Below are positions 33,034 to 42,031 of a stretch of DNA of 64,000 bases, piece by piece (position 1 is the first letter of the stretch; every line of letters begins with the position of its first letter). Position numbers and translations under genes: made by a program. A model generated the notes under the pieces. The model ran no database searches. It was not told where the DNA came from and worked only from the letters and a program-made list of their open reading frames with translations. Source of the DNA: Phaeodactylum tricornutum CCAP 1055/1 (lineage: Eukaryota; Bacillariophyta; Bacillariophyceae; Surirellales; Neidiaceae). The stretch is from NCBI RefSeq assembly GCF_000150955.2, contig NC_011673.1, forward strand, positions 573,394 through 637,393. The letters run 5' to 3'.

Positions 33034-34035
33034 CTAATCACTAAAGACCACACACTTGGTGTTGTACACGAGAACACATTGATCCAAATGCGCCTGCAGC
33101 GCCCTGACAAGAACGTTGCGTTCCAAGCCTCGTCCTTTGCGGACAAAGTCATGCGGACCATCTCGATGGGACACAGCTACTACATCTTGTGCAATAATGG
33201 GACCTTGATCCAAATCCAGAGTGGCGTAATGCGCCGTGGCGCCGATCAATTTGACACCCCGGTCGTGTGCTTGATGGTAAGCACGACCACCCAGAAAAGC
33301 CGGCAAAAAGGAGTGATGAATGTTAATGATTTGGGAATCGGCGTAGCGTGATAAAAAATGTTTTGATAAAACTTGCATATATCGTGCAAGTACAATCACG
33401 TCAATATCGTGCGCTTCAATCAAGGCCAATTGAGCTTGCTCTTGTTCCAGTTTGGTTTCGGGAGTGACGGGGAAAACGTAGTAGGGTATCTGAAAGGTGT
33501 CGGCAACGTGCCGCAGATTTTCGTGATTAGAAATTATCAGTGGTATTTCGCAATCCAATTCCTTCGCCTGCTGTCGTAACAGTAACTCCCAGAGGCAATG
33601 GTCGTGCTTTGAAACCAAAACTGCCACTTTCGGACTCTTGTCTCGCCAGTCGATTTTGGTTTTCACTCCAAACTTGCGCTCGAGCTCTTGTACTTTCGTC
33701 TTAACCTCCGAACGATCCCGTAGGCCTTCCGGATCAAACAGTATCCTTTGGAAGAGCATGCTGTGCGGGGTGGCGGAATAGTCTGTGTAGTGTTCGGACG
33801 ATACAATGGAGCATCCGTGTCGGTTCAGCAAGTCTGAGCATGCCGCAACGATGCCTTTGCGGTCGGGGCCCAGAACACGGAGCGTTGCTCGATCGCCTAA
33901 CTGTTTCGCCACGCGCTGTAAGGAAGAAGAATGACGAAACGCCCCCATGGGTAAGAAATACTCACCAGTTTGACAGCAAAGGAACAGGATATCACATTCC
34001 AACAAACCTGTGAATATTTCCAGTGATATTGTCAA
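33034..34035 (-). CDS. purU: Formyltetrahydrofolate deformylase (PurU)
   Basis: The frame has 333 codons. An ATG at 33948 (304 residues, MGAFRHSSSLQRVAKQ) gives a basic, Ser-rich start that could be a mitochondrial presequence and is my preferred start. An ACT domain follows (LRVLGPDRKGIVAACSDLL). The formyl-transfer-like hydrolase domain carries PLIISNHENL, then VLARYMQVLS, then IINIHHSFLPAFLGGRAYHQA with the catalytic His, then GATAHYATLDLDQGPIIAQD with the catalytic Asp. It converts 10-formyl-THF to THF plus formate, balancing one-carbon pools with glycine cleavage and photorespiration. A GTGAGT donor and TTACAG acceptor at 33965-33916 could be a 50-bp 5' intron; splicing it would remove the 33948 ATG and change the start. 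Confidence 0.93.
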   Translation of the reverse strand: MTISLEIFTGLLECDILFLCCQTGEYFLPMGAFRHSSSLQRVAKQLGDRATLRVLGPDRKGIVAACSDLLNRHGCSIVSSEHYTDYSATPHSMLFQRILFDPEGLRDRSEVKTKVQELERKFGVKTKIDWRDKSPKVAVLVSKHDHCLWELLLRQQAKELDCEIPLIISNHENLRHVADTFQIPYYVFPVTPETKLEQEQAQLALIEAHDIDVIVLARYMQVLSKHFLSRYADSQIINIHHSFLPAFLGGRAYHQAHDRGVKLIGATAHYATLDLDQGPIIAQDVVAVSHRDGPHDFVRKGRGLERNVLVRALQAHLDQCVLVYNTKCVVFSD

Positions 34036-34747
34036 TTCGTTTGATTTGATAGAGCCATAGTGACCCGGATTTGGGGAAGTAAGGTTGACGACAAATGACC
34101 TTAGAGGACATCTCAGGATGAGATGCTAGGGTCATCACATTAGTCTAGTCTTGTGCACATCGGATGATGTGCTCACTTTATTTTATTCTAAAGCACTTTG
34201 CAAGCTGTACTACTAGTCCTCTTGTGTGCTTGTTAGACTTCGCCATGGCCATGCATTAGATGGTTTCCGCCGTAGCGGAATCGTCGGTCAAGCGACATGA
34301 CAACGATGAATGGAATCATAGTCCAGACATGGTAGTGCCGATGAACGGAGCACCACGTGGATATTAAAAGACGTTCCGCCGTGAGGAGCCGAAATCACTG
34401 TACAGCAAACGACCAAAAATATCTAATAGGAATTCGTAATTTAAAAATACTATCTGTATTTAAAGATTTGAAATTTCTATATCGAATTCGAGCAAGAGCA
34501 CTGCAATCGCGCTTGCCAATACGGTGAGAGAGGCAATGCCCAAAAAAATACAATAGAGAACGAACTCACAGGTAAAATCAGGGAGATTTCCACTGCCTCG
34601 CTCGTGTCGATCACAGTCATTGACTTACTTACTGACATTTCATCAGGCGTGTGAGGTTTAGATACAATCTGGCCGCGAGTCTCTCGGGAAGACGTTTATA
34701 GCGAGTGCATCCATTTGTAAGGGGCGAAGTGCAGCGCCATCTGCAAA
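34036..34747. other. Intergenic region, 712 bp
   Basis: This is the divergent interval between PurU and the DUF445 gene. Two small perfect hairpins occur: CATCTCAGGATGAGATG near 34108 and GCACATCGGATGATGTGC near 34156. No gene is seen. Confidence 0.45.
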
Positions 34748-35983
34748 ATGGCGTTAGAATACGAATGGTGGGAGTACTTTTTGATTCCGTGGATTGCGGG
34801 GGCAGTTGGTTACCTAACTAACGTCCTTGCGCTGCAAATGACTTTTTATCCGATAGAGTTTTTCGGCATCGAATTATTCCGACTCAAAGATGAACCGTGG
34901 GGCTTGTTTGGCTGGCAAGGCATCATTCCTACCAAGGCCGAAAAAATGGCGTCAATCAGTTTCGAACTCATGACAACTCGGCTATTCAATATCAAAGATA
35001 TCTTTCATCGCCTGGACCCACGACGATTCAGCGAAATCATGGAAGACTCGGTACTGCTAATGATGGATTCTATTATTCAGGAGGTTGCGAACGAATACAT
35101 GCCGTCGGTGTGGAAATCGTTACCGAAGGAAGTCAAGGATGATGTCGTGCTGACAGCCGATCAAGAATGCGGGGTATTTTTGACCGAGTTTATGCAAGAT
35201 ATGCAGGACCATGTCGACGACGTGGTGGACATCAAGCATATGACGGTTACAGCCTGCGTCGCGAACAAACATTTGATCGTCAAGATCTTTCAAGAATGCG
35301 GCGAACAAGAGTTCATATTCATCCGAAAGAGTGGGTTCTACTTTGGTTTCCTATTTGGTTGCATTCAAATGGGCGTTTGGTTTTTCTATTCGGCCGCATG
35401 GGTACTACCTGCTGCGGGTTTTTTGGTCGGCTGGGTAACAAACTACCTTGCGCTGAAAGTCATCTTTTCACCACTCGAACCGCGCAAGATTTTTGGGTTC
35501 GAAATCCAAGGCATTTTCCTTAAGCGGCAGCACGAAGTTTCTGCCACGTTTGCCCGCGTGGTAATTACCGAAATCCTTCACGTCAAGGCCATCTGGGAAG
35601 CGATCTTCACTGGGCCCTTGTCGGCAAACTTTTTTGCCATGCTCCGGGCGCATACACTCGTGTTGACGGACAAGCTCGTTGCGGAAATCAAACCCCTTGC
35701 CGTCGCTGCCATGGGCGCCGACCAGTTCGCCCGCATGAAAGAGGACATCGCCCAAAAGGTAATCGACAACTTACCCAACATCATTGATCAAAGTTACGAA
35801 TATACACAAGAAGCAATGGACATGGAGACAACAATTCGAACGAAAATGCAGGAACTACCTCCAGCCGAATTTGAAGGAGTTCTGCATCCAGCGTTTGAAG
35901 AGGATGAAATTCAGTTGATTGCACTAGGTGGTTTGCTCGGAGCTATTGTGGGCGTGATTCAGCTGTTTACACTGTTTTCATAG
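34748..35983 (+). CDS. DUF445-family membrane protein
   Basis: The product has 411 residues. The DUF445 signature occurs twice: GYLTNVLALQMTFYPIEFFG followed by GWQGIIPTKAEKMA near the N-terminus, and GWVTNYLALKVIFSPLEP followed by IQGIFLKRQHEVSATFA near residue 230. Each signature starts in a hydrophobic segment, and a third hydrophobic segment closes the protein (IALGGLLGAIVGVIQLFTLFS). The family is found in bacteria (YheB/YjiN types) and algae. Its biochemical function is unknown, so none is claimed. The two-fold internal repeat suggests an ancient duplication or an antiparallel membrane fold. The intervening helical regions are acidic. No plastid presequence is visible at this start. Confidence 0.88.
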   Translation: MALEYEWWEYFLIPWIAGAVGYLTNVLALQMTFYPIEFFGIELFRLKDEPWGLFGWQGIIPTKAEKMASISFELMTTRLFNIKDIFHRLDPRRFSEIMEDSVLLMMDSIIQEVANEYMPSVWKSLPKEVKDDVVLTADQECGVFLTEFMQDMQDHVDDVVDIKHMTVTACVANKHLIVKIFQECGEQEFIFIRKSGFYFGFLFGCIQMGVWFFYSAAWVLPAAGFLVGWVTNYLALKVIFSPLEPRKIFGFEIQGIFLKRQHEVSATFARVVITEILHVKAIWEAIFTGPLSANFFAMLRAHTLVLTDKLVAEIKPLAVAAMGADQFARMKEDIAQKVIDNLPNIIDQSYEYTQEAMDMETTIRTKMQELPPAEFEGVLHPAFEEDEIQLIALGGLLGAIVGVIQLFTLFS

Positions 35984-36060
35984 CATCCGCGGAAAACCTT
36001 TGACATGCTAATTCTTTTGTTGGGGGAATTCTTATCTTGTCCATAGATAGTGCACCTTTA

Positions 36061-37207
36061 TTAGTATAATGCTCGTGCACCGGTTTCGTCGTACTGTTCG
36101 CCCGGCATTTTGATGACGTTACCGTCATCATCAATGTAAGCGGACTTCTTTTGTAAAATGAATCTTTCAAAGAACTTATTCAGGATACGATCAGTCGTCA
36201 AAAACTCGACCGACCCACCGTTGCTCTTTTGGGCCAAAATTTTGGGTACTAAATCTGCTGCCACTTCTTCGGGTTGGGCGGCCAGAACTCCAAAGGGGAA
36301 CTTGCGTAGTTCGGGAGTTGAGTCGTCCAGCAGTAATTTAGTAAAAACCATACCAGGCGATAGCGAGTGAACCTGAATTGTTCCCTTGGTCTTTTTCTTT
36401 TCGTAACCCTGTACTCCTTCATCGAGTTCTTTGACGAGTGTGGCAGTCAATTGTGGCAAACCACGTTTGGTGGCACCATAACAGGCGTACCCTGGTGTAC
36501 CGCCACCTTTGACCCCTGATCCGACTGTATTGAAAATGTGCCCGACCACTTCTTCCTGTTCGCCCATAATTTCCATTGCTATTTTAGTACAAAGTAGCAC
36601 ACCGACTAGGTTCACCCGGACAACCATCTCTACTTGGTCCATCGACACTTCCCGTAAATCCCGTCGTCCACCATTTATGCCCGCATTGTTGATCCAATAT
36701 CCGATTGTTCCGAGCTTTTCCTTGGCAAATTTTCCCAAGTTTAGGACGTCTTTTTGGGAAGACACATCACATTTAACGTGATGTATTTTTCCTCCTTCGG
36801 GGTGTCGTGATTCCAGGGCCTTGGCGGCCGACGAACAATCCCGTACGTCACAAATTACAACATCGTAGCCTCGCTGCATGAATTCCCCAGCGTACGCAAA
36901 GCCGACCCCGCCCGCGGCGCCTAAATTACATTGTGTAAGTAAATGAAGACAGATCCATAGAAAGCCCCAGCAGAGTTGCACTGACTGTGTGACACGTGCT
37001 TGCACGGTAGAATTGAAATTGGAACACACCCCTCGAGTTGCACATACCAGTAATCACGACACCACCATCGGGCATCGCGCTCAAGGCCGAACGACGGCTC
37101 TTAACCACCGACGTGGATGATCCATAGTTGAATGGTTGGAGCGGAGTAAAGGCGCCTGCAAACCCTGCGACCAAGAGAAAAAGGCAACCCACTCGCATCA
37201 TCGTCAT
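36061..37207 (-). CDS. Plastid-targeted short-chain dehydrogenase, NYC1/NOL (chlorophyll b reductase)-like (two exons)
   Basis: Exon 1 is 37207-37048 and exon 2 is 36920-36061. The 127-bp intron (donor GTATGT, acceptor TTTAG, phase 1) completes the nucleotide-binding motif VVITG-AAGGVGFAYAGEF. The product has 339 residues. The presequence MRVGCLFLLVAGFAGAFTP has Phe at the diatom plastid cleavage site. SDR hallmarks are TGxxxGxG, NNAG (YWINNAGINGG) and YGATK with the catalytic Tyr and Lys. HIFNTVGSG, YACYGATKRGLPQLTATL and HSLSPGMVFTKLLL follow the NYC1/NOL pattern. In plants these reduce chlorophyll b to 7-hydroxymethyl chlorophyll a. Diatoms have no chlorophyll b, so the substrate here must differ, perhaps a chlorophyll c-type or other pigment (inference). 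Confidence 0.8.
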
Positions 37208-37381
37208 CGTGATCGCCAACAATATGTGGTTCGTTCCAATGAGTTGGAAAGGGTTGCATAGCCTGACCAAAGGAACTTCAAGTTCGGATCTTCAATTGTT
37301 TTGCAGGGCAAATCCAGATTCCCTTTTTGATGGCAATGTGACACGTGGAAACTACTCGCTCAAAACAGACTGTGAGTTATA

Positions 37382-39079
37382 CTACTGGTCTTTTTTGCTA
37401 GTTGTTGTTGTATTTGTAGAACTAGCCGACAGGTCCTCTGCCAAAGTGATAGAGCTAGCATCTTTTTCAGAGACAGAATTGTCTTTTGTGCCCCCCGGTG
37501 GAGCAGCCTCTTCGTGTAGTGCCTCCGAAGCTGTTTCCGTGTCAGACGCCAACAAATCGGAAAACAGCGAAGCAGCTTCTTTGGCATCATCCACTTCGCG
37601 CTGCAGCTCAGCAACAGTCACATTGTTATTCTCTCCCGAGATTTTTGTTGGTTCTACTAGTTTGGTTGTTGAAGACGGCTTCATGTCTTTAACGCTGGTT
37701 GTGCCGTACAACCTCAGTGTCTGCATGAGTGAACGGTAGTTTTCGTCACTATCTCCGTTGCCCATTTTTGACGTTCGACAAGTCTTGCTATCAGCCACGT
37801 TGTTCTTCGATGGTCCAAACCAAGACCAGGATGGTGCTGGAACTGGAGCGGCTGATATCTCTTTAACAACGCGGATACGAATTTCGTCGCAATGTCGCGC
37901 AAACCAATACCGATACGGGACTGTGAGCCCGAAGGCCGTAGCCAGCCAAAACATGTGAGACTGAAAAAAGCGGGTAGTCCACCAGCAACCTTCCCCTGTC
38001 AAATCGTTGCTGTTCGCTCTCACGGCCAGGACACGGGATTGAAAGCCTTCGACGGCAAGGTTGGTGGCGTATTCCGCCATCCGGTCCTCTTGGCCGTGCT
38101 TTGTAGCAAAGTCGGCTTGCTGGGAAAGATAATCGCCCCTTGTCTTGCCGTCCAATAGGACAACATGCTTGCTCAGGATTAATTTGGAGAATGGCGCAAT
38201 GGGAGAGGCCGGAGCACGTCGCCAAACTCCGGCTGTCGTGAGATCTGTCACTTGCTGGTAATTATATGTGCCAGTGGCGTTATGAGTAATGAGTTTGCGC
38301 ACCCACCAGTGATTGGAATCCAAAGTCGGCCCTTTTCTCCTTGATTCCCGAATATTTTCATCTGTGTCAGTATTTGGGCCTGTAAATTTTGAAAAACAAG
38401 TAGTGCCTTCAGTAGCATCACAATCGATTTCGCTCGTAGATTTACGTTGCCGCTGAAATATTCGTAACAGCGCCGTATAGAAGGGCTCATAGTGAAAAGA
38501 CCGAACGGTCCATTGAATTTTGGGATCCTGACTCCTTAGATTTTCGATGTAGCGCTCAACTTCTTCGGGACTGCAAATTGCGTTAGCCAAGTACGTCCGA
38601 GTGCTGCATTGGAAGGCTTCCAGGAAGTACAGTAACACAATCGCCGTAACCAGTTTTGGGGGCAGCCGTGGCGTTCTCAATATCGTCCATTGTAGCAGAT
38701 GATAAACTATCGAAATGTAAACTCTCCGATGATCGGATTGGAACAATAGTGACGTTTCTACTTTGTGTCGCAGCCAACCTAAGAGAACGCCCACGACGGC
38801 AAAAACCAGCAGTAACGACAATAGAGTCGCCTTTACGTGTTGGATTCCAAACTGAGCTAACGTTGGCCCCAATGTTGCCGACAAAGTCGTCTGCGAACCT
38901 CCTTCCCAATAAATTCGGCCGGTTTCCTTATCAATCAATGCCGATTCGGCGGCAACCGCCGTGTCGATCCGCCGTGACGAGATAACGGTGTCGCTAGTTG
39001 CGATAGCAGCTTCAGCCGTCCAGAGATCGGTAGCACCCAATAAGAGGAAATGCAACAGTAGCACGGACTCGCGCATCAT
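37382..39079 (-). CDS. TMEM151-like membrane protein
   Basis: The product has 565 residues. It has a signal peptide (ESVLLLHFLLLGATDLWTAEA), a first membrane segment near residue 85 (ATLLSLLLVFAVVGVLLGW), and a second near 140 (KLVTAIVLLYFLEAF). A soluble region follows, and then a membrane hairpin near residues 385-405 (HMFWLATAFGLTVPYRYWFARHCD). The pattern RSFHYEPF, then VTDLTTAGVWRR, then a hydrophilic region ending in FWLA..LT.PYR resembles the TMEM151 family (uncharacterised animal and protist membrane proteins). The C-terminal ~150 residues are Ser/Thr- and Glu-rich with no fold visible. Function is unknown. A near-match to the enriched motif (AGACTGTGA) lies just past the stop codon. 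Confidence 0.55.
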   Translation of the reverse strand: MMRESVLLLHFLLLGATDLWTAEAAIATSDTVISSRRIDTAVAAESALIDKETGRIYWEGGSQTTLSATLGPTLAQFGIQHVKATLLSLLLVFAVVGVLLGWLRHKVETSLLFQSDHRRVYISIVYHLLQWTILRTPRLPPKLVTAIVLLYFLEAFQCSTRTYLANAICSPEEVERYIENLRSQDPKIQWTVRSFHYEPFYTALLRIFQRQRKSTSEIDCDATEGTTCFSKFTGPNTDTDENIRESRRKGPTLDSNHWWVRKLITHNATGTYNYQQVTDLTTAGVWRRAPASPIAPFSKLILSKHVVLLDGKTRGDYLSQQADFATKHGQEDRMAEYATNLAVEGFQSRVLAVRANSNDLTGEGCWWTTRFFQSHMFWLATAFGLTVPYRYWFARHCDEIRIRVVKEISAAPVPAPSWSWFGPSKNNVADSKTCRTSKMGNGDSDENYRSLMQTLRLYGTTSVKDMKPSSTTKLVEPTKISGENNNVTVAELQREVDDAKEAASLFSDLLASDTETASEALHEEAAPPGGTKDNSVSEKDASSITLAEDLSASSTNTTTTSKKDQ

Positions 39080-39719
39080 ATATCATTCTTTGAATGTGAG
39101 TGCCGGAAAAGCAAGCCTCGAAAGCAGTTTGGAATATTTTTTGGTCCAGTCGATACCGATATCCTCTATTATCCGCTGCTCTGTTCGAGTCTACCGGTAG
39201 AGGACGCATCACAGTGAGTTCCCCGCTACCTACCTATTCCATTTAATGATAGGGCTAACTTATTTTCTTGATACCCCTTACTTACTTTTAACTGTAATGT
39301 AAAATACTATATAGAGGGTGCAATCGGGACTGCTGCAATGACTGAAATTCTCGTATGATATTGTTTTCTTATTACAAAATAATTAACTTTCAGACTGCTG
39401 ATGTTTTGCCAAATAGAAAAACATGACGATCTCTTCTAGAATGTAGCCAGTGCATACTGAAAGCTATACTCTAGGTGAGGATGTCTCTCATTCCGGAGTC
39501 TCCTCAGAAAAAGAGTGACTGAAAAATGTAGAGTGCAAGGACTGTCAAGGAATGTCGCGAATTGCGCTGCGGTACCCTCCCTCAAGTTCGTCCTTCGTGA
39601 TTCATAGAAGATCCGCTTGCGAACTATCAAGCATCACTTGATAGGCGCCCCGCCCCATAAAGCATTAGGGGGTCACCACTGTTTTGCGTCAAACAACTAC
39701 TTTACCACCCGAGAAGATC
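39080..39719. other. Intergenic region, 640 bp
   Basis: This is the divergent interval between the TMEM151-like gene and the tandem kinase. It is AT-rich around 39240-39430. No gene or repeat is seen. Confidence 0.45.
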
Positions 39720-41909
39720 ATGACCATCATGGTGAAGGATAACACGATCGAACCTCCTGGCGCCACGCTTTCAGAATCTACGGATCCCCGCGAAGCACAT
39801 GTATTTGCCGATACATATGCCATACATGGCGACCCGATCGCCAAAGGTAGTTTTGGCCAGGTCTACGTCGCCTGCCACCAACTCAACGTTTTGGAAGAGT
39901 ATGCCGTTAAAGTCGTCGACCGCGTCAGTCTTTCACAGAGAGACAACGACGCCGTCTTCCGTGAGGTAGCGATTCTCAAAGACTGCCGCGATGTAACAAA
40001 CATTGTCCGCCTCGTCGACTTTTTCGTATCTCCCCGGCACTTTCATGTCGTACAAGTCTTGGCCCAAGGTGGTGACGTCTTTGATCGACTCGCGAGTAAA
40101 ACTTCCTACAACGAAAAGCATGCTCGCGATCTCGCTCATAATTTGCTCGTATGTATGCAAGCCTTGCACGATCGGGGCTTGGCGCACCGCGACCTTAAGC
40201 CAGAAAATCTTTTGCTGCGAGATTTGATTGACGATGCCAGCATTCTTGTGGCGGATTTCGGGTTCGCAACGTACGTACCAGCGGACGGATTGAAAACGCG
40301 TTGTGGTACCCCAGCCTTTGTGGCTCCCGAAGTGTTAGTAGCGGATTGCCGCTACGATTCCCAAGTTGACATGTGGAGTGTGGGGTGTTTACTTTACATG
40401 TTGTTGGGGGGATATCCACCGTTTCAGGACCGAAATCATCGGGGATTGTTTCGAAAAATCAGGGGTGCGGATTTTTGCTTTCACGAAGCCTACTGGAAGG
40501 ATGTTTCCGTCGAAGCAAAGCAGCTTTTGGCAGGACTTCTTACAACAAATCCGAAGTTTCGACTAACGGCAACCCAGGCGTTGGATAGCAAGTGGCTCAA
40601 AGTCAAGGACCATCGTTTGGAAAATATAGACCTCTCTAGTTCGATTCGAGAGCTAAAACGCTTCCAGGCTCGAATCCATTTGAAAGGTGCGATGCACGCC
40701 GTTTTATGGAGCGTCAAAAAGAAATTCCGAATTTCTAGCGAAGGCTTTTCCAAGCAAATCAGAGACTGGGATCAAAGCGACGAGGCAAATAGCACAGATA
40801 ACGCGAGCAAAAAGGATGACGACGATGACAAGGATCAGGCCGCGGCTTTGAAAAAGAATCCTATGGGGATAGAACTTCGTCCAACAATGCAGTTTCGTGA
40901 TGTCTACGAGCTAACCGACAAGATTCACGCATCGCAACAAGCCATGATTTGGGAATGCAAGCATATTCATACGGGAAAAATTTATGCGGCAAAAGTCTGG
41001 AATATTGCGGCAAACCAACAGTCCGTCTTGGGTAAATCTTTGACGGAGACAGTTCTACATGAAGTTGCGGTCTTGAGAGCCATCAAGCACAAATATTTGA
41101 TGGAAATTGTCGATTTTTTTGAAGAGGGCACTCACTTGTATCTAGTGATGGAGCGTATGGCTGGCGGTGACGTCTTTGATCGCATTCTCAAACGGAAGCA
41201 CTACACGGAAAAAGATGCCAGAGATTTTGCTCGTATTTTGCTAGAAGGCGTAGCGCATATTCACGAACAAGGTATTGCCCATCGCGATCTCAAACCTCAA
41301 AATTTGTTACTCTCCTCCACGGATGATGATGCGGACATCAAGATTGCCGATTTTGGGTTTGCGTGTCGAGTCCATACCCCTATGTCTTTGACGACGCGTT
41401 GCGGGACACCAAGCTACGTGGCACCTGAAATTCTGAAGAACATTCCTTACGATCAAAGAGCTGATATGTGGAGCGTAGGAGTTATTTTGTTTGTATTGCT
41501 AGCGGGTTATCCTCCCTTTGTGGAAGAAAACCAATTGGAATTGTTTGCTCGTGTCCGATCCGGTGAATGGGATTTTGCTGGCAAAGAATGGGAAAACGTG
41601 TCCCCAGAATCCAAGGAAGTCATCAGCCATTTGTTGGTGATCGACCCTGTATGCCGTTGGACGGCACAGCAATGCCTACAGAGTGATTGGTTGTACGAAG
41701 AAGATGCCAAGCTCTTTTGCAAGGATCTCTCGGCTGCCAGACTAAGTATGCGAAGGAGAAAGATGCGACTTGTTAACGTCACCCGCACAGTCATGTGGAT
41801 GAAAGCCAAATCAGACAAGCGTCTGGCTTCCGACAACACTGGCATCGATGAATCCATGCCGTATTTCAATATTGACAATGTAAACAAACCTACGGTTACC
41901 CCGAAATGA
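39720..41909 (+). CDS. Protein kinase with two tandem CAMK-like kinase domains
   Basis: 729 codons from the ATG at 39720; the open frame starts 12 codons earlier on TTG. Domain 1 (residues ~35-290) has AKGSFGQVYVA, the ATP-site Lys in EEYAVKVVD, HRDLKPENLLL, VADFGFA and GTPAFVAPEVL. Domain 2 (about 395-655) has the ATP-site Lys in IYAAKVW, HRDLKPQNLLL, IADFGFA and GTPSYVAPEIL. Its glycine loop (DKIHASQQAMIWE) has no Gly at all. Both domains look catalytic by Lys, Asp (HRD) and Asp (DFG). The linker (about 350-375) is acidic and charged. The HRDLKPENLLL and GTPxxVAPE patterns place both near the Ca2+/calmodulin-dependent kinase group, but no EF-hands are visible. Targets are unknown. Confidence 0.85.
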   Translation: MTIMVKDNTIEPPGATLSESTDPREAHVFADTYAIHGDPIAKGSFGQVYVACHQLNVLEEYAVKVVDRVSLSQRDNDAVFREVAILKDCRDVTNIVRLVDFFVSPRHFHVVQVLAQGGDVFDRLASKTSYNEKHARDLAHNLLVCMQALHDRGLAHRDLKPENLLLRDLIDDASILVADFGFATYVPADGLKTRCGTPAFVAPEVLVADCRYDSQVDMWSVGCLLYMLLGGYPPFQDRNHRGLFRKIRGADFCFHEAYWKDVSVEAKQLLAGLLTTNPKFRLTATQALDSKWLKVKDHRLENIDLSSSIRELKRFQARIHLKGAMHAVLWSVKKKFRISSEGFSKQIRDWDQSDEANSTDNASKKDDDDDKDQAAALKKNPMGIELRPTMQFRDVYELTDKIHASQQAMIWECKHIHTGKIYAAKVWNIAANQQSVLGKSLTETVLHEVAVLRAIKHKYLMEIVDFFEEGTHLYLVMERMAGGDVFDRILKRKHYTEKDARDFARILLEGVAHIHEQGIAHRDLKPQNLLLSSTDDDADIKIADFGFACRVHTPMSLTTRCGTPSYVAPEILKNIPYDQRADMWSVGVILFVLLAGYPPFVEENQLELFARVRSGEWDFAGKEWENVSPESKEVISHLLVIDPVCRWTAQQCLQSDWLYEEDAKLFCKDLSAARLSMRRRKMRLVNVTRTVMWMKAKSDKRLASDNTGIDESMPYFNIDNVNKPTVTPK

Positions 41910-42031
41910 AGCTCAACTGAACAGTACTTCCCGTGAATACATTTTAATTTACCCAGGAAACCGAGTGCCCTTACTGGTTTAGTTAAAGAAAAAAGCTTAC
42001 GTTAAAGTTGGTATAACCATCATTTTCCCAT

